NCBI GenBank assembly: GCA_964343975.1
Contig: CAYFLU010000193.1
Coordinates: 1-6,154, forward strand
Origin: SCUN01 sp964343975
GTDB lineage: Bacteria > Acidobacteriota > Vicinamibacteria > Vicinamibacterales > SCN-69-37
DNA: 6,154 nucleotides
Reading direction: 5' to 3'
The notes below the pieces were generated by a model. That model saw nothing but the letters and a program-made list of their open reading frames with translations. It was not told where the DNA came from and ran no database searches. The translations under genes were made by a program, and so were the position numbers. Every line of letters starts with the position of its first letter. The stretch's first letter is position 1. Below, piece by piece: positions 5,577-6,154 of the stretch.

Positions 5577-5582
5577 TGGAGT

Positions 5583-6140
5583 CTAGGCGCTCACCGCCAC
5601 AGCCGCAGGCCGCAGCACTTCGTCGCCGATGAGGTAGCCGGGCCGGATCACGCCGATCACGGTGTTCGGCGCGGTGCCTGCGGGCGCCGGCACGCTCGAC
5701 ACGGCTTCATGTAATGCCGGATCGAACGGCGTGCCGAGCGGATCGACGCGCTTCACGCCCATCTGCTCGAGCGTGCCGAGAAACTGCTGCCGCACGAGCG
5801 ACACGCCCTGCACGAACGGATCGGCCGCGCGGTCGCCCGCCGCCTCGAGCGCGCGATCGAGGTTGTCGAGCACTTCGAGGAACGACACGATCAGCGATCG
5901 CCGCCCGCGCTCGACGTCCTTCGACAATTCCTTCCGCAGCCGCGCTCTCGCGTCGTCGAACTCCGACGAGGCCGAGCGGTACTGCGCGATGAGCCGCTGA
6001 ATCTCTTCGTCTTTTGCGGCCACCTTCTGTTCCAGCTCTTCGACGTACGACGGCTTCAACTTCGGCTCGTCGGCCACGTCTCCGGTGTCACTCTGTTCTT
6101 TCGCCCACCAGCGGCGATCGGTCACTTTCAGATCAGACAT
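5583..6140 (-). CDS. grpE: GrpE, nucleotide exchange factor of DnaK
   Basis: GrpE is the cytoplasmic homodimeric cochaperone that releases ADP from DnaK (Hsp70) and resets its folding cycle. The 185-residue length is typical. Residues 1-30 are a variable, charged, probably disordered tail. Residues ~31-100 are a long coiled-coil helix (SYVEELEQKVAAKDEEIQRL onward), passing into the four-helix dimer region with LEVLDNLDRALEA (88-100) and FVQGVSLVRQQFLGTLEQMG (109-128). The C-terminal beta domain that contacts the DnaK ATPase cleft is 129-185, with the family signature FDPALHEAVSSVP, NTVIGVIRPGYLIGDEVLRPA (split here: NTVIGV then IRPGYL). The ATG at 6140 is supported by AAGGAAG exactly 6 nt upstream. 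Any dnaK, dnaJ or hrcA partners would be upstream, beyond the right edge. No heat-shock (CIRCE) element is visible in the 14 bases before the gene. It converges on the VWA gene. Confidence 0.95.
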   Translation of the reverse strand: MSDLKVTDRRWWAKEQSDTGDVADEPKLKPSYVEELEQKVAAKDEEIQRLIAQYRSASSEFDDARARLRKELSKDVERGRRSLIVSFLEVLDNLDRALEAAGDRAADPFVQGVSLVRQQFLGTLEQMGVKRVDPLGTPFDPALHEAVSSVPAPAGTAPNTVIGVIRPGYLIGDEVLRPAAVAVSA

Positions 6141-6146
6141 TGACGG

Positions 6147-6153
6147 CTTCCTT
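6147..6153 (-). promoter_or_regulatory. Ribosome binding site of grpE
   Basis: On the minus strand AAGGAAG ends 6 nt before ATG 6140, a good Shine-Dalgarno sequence. Its presence fits translation within a longer mRNA and contrasts with the M23 and VWA genes, which lack one. Confidence 0.6.
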
Positions 6154-6154
6154 G

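Overview
This 6.15-kb, GC-rich window looks like ordinary chromosome from a soil-type bacterium, most likely an acidobacterium (Vicinamibacteria-like). The lineage is inferred from the exported VWFA-related protein, a family greatly expanded in Acidobacteriota, and from overall gene style. No marker gene in the window proves it.

Layout from left to right. Positions 1-1084 (minus) hold the N-terminal ~360 residues of a membrane-anchored M23 metallopeptidase that runs off the left edge. Positions 1190-2374 (minus) hold a complete glutaryl-CoA dehydrogenase. Positions 2375-2510 are a divergent intergenic region with a plausible promoter and ribosome binding site. Positions 2511-3399 (plus) are a mosaic of three broken genes: the N-terminal half of a YCII/DGPF protein, a piece of region 2 of its usual partner ECF sigma factor, and the catalytic domain of a class I methyltransferase. 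The sigma and methyltransferase pieces are fused in one open frame; the YCII piece is in another frame. Positions 3421-5391 (plus) hold a complete exported VWA-domain protein. Positions 5583-6140 (minus) hold a complete GrpE, convergent with the VWA gene.

The genes do not form a pathway: there is amino acid/aromatic catabolism (glutaryl-CoA dehydrogenase), envelope functions (M23, VWA) and protein folding (GrpE). No phage, IS, CRISPR or RNA gene was seen.

Two signals stand out. First, all three complete genes whose 3' ends lie inside the window (glutaryl-CoA dehydrogenase, VWA, grpE) carry the same 33-bp repeat 0-6 nt after the stop codon, in the same orientation relative to the gene. It is a six-base AAGAGC leader, a short joint and tandem octamers ending in GGAG. 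Two further leaderless copies lie between the VWA and grpE genes, and the four copies there are arranged as nested inverted repeats. Second, the YCII/sigma/methyltransferase mosaic records two apparent deletions that left an open 253-codon fusion frame. Several genes also have a -10-like hexamer 6-9 nt before the start codon, which suggests leaderless transcription.
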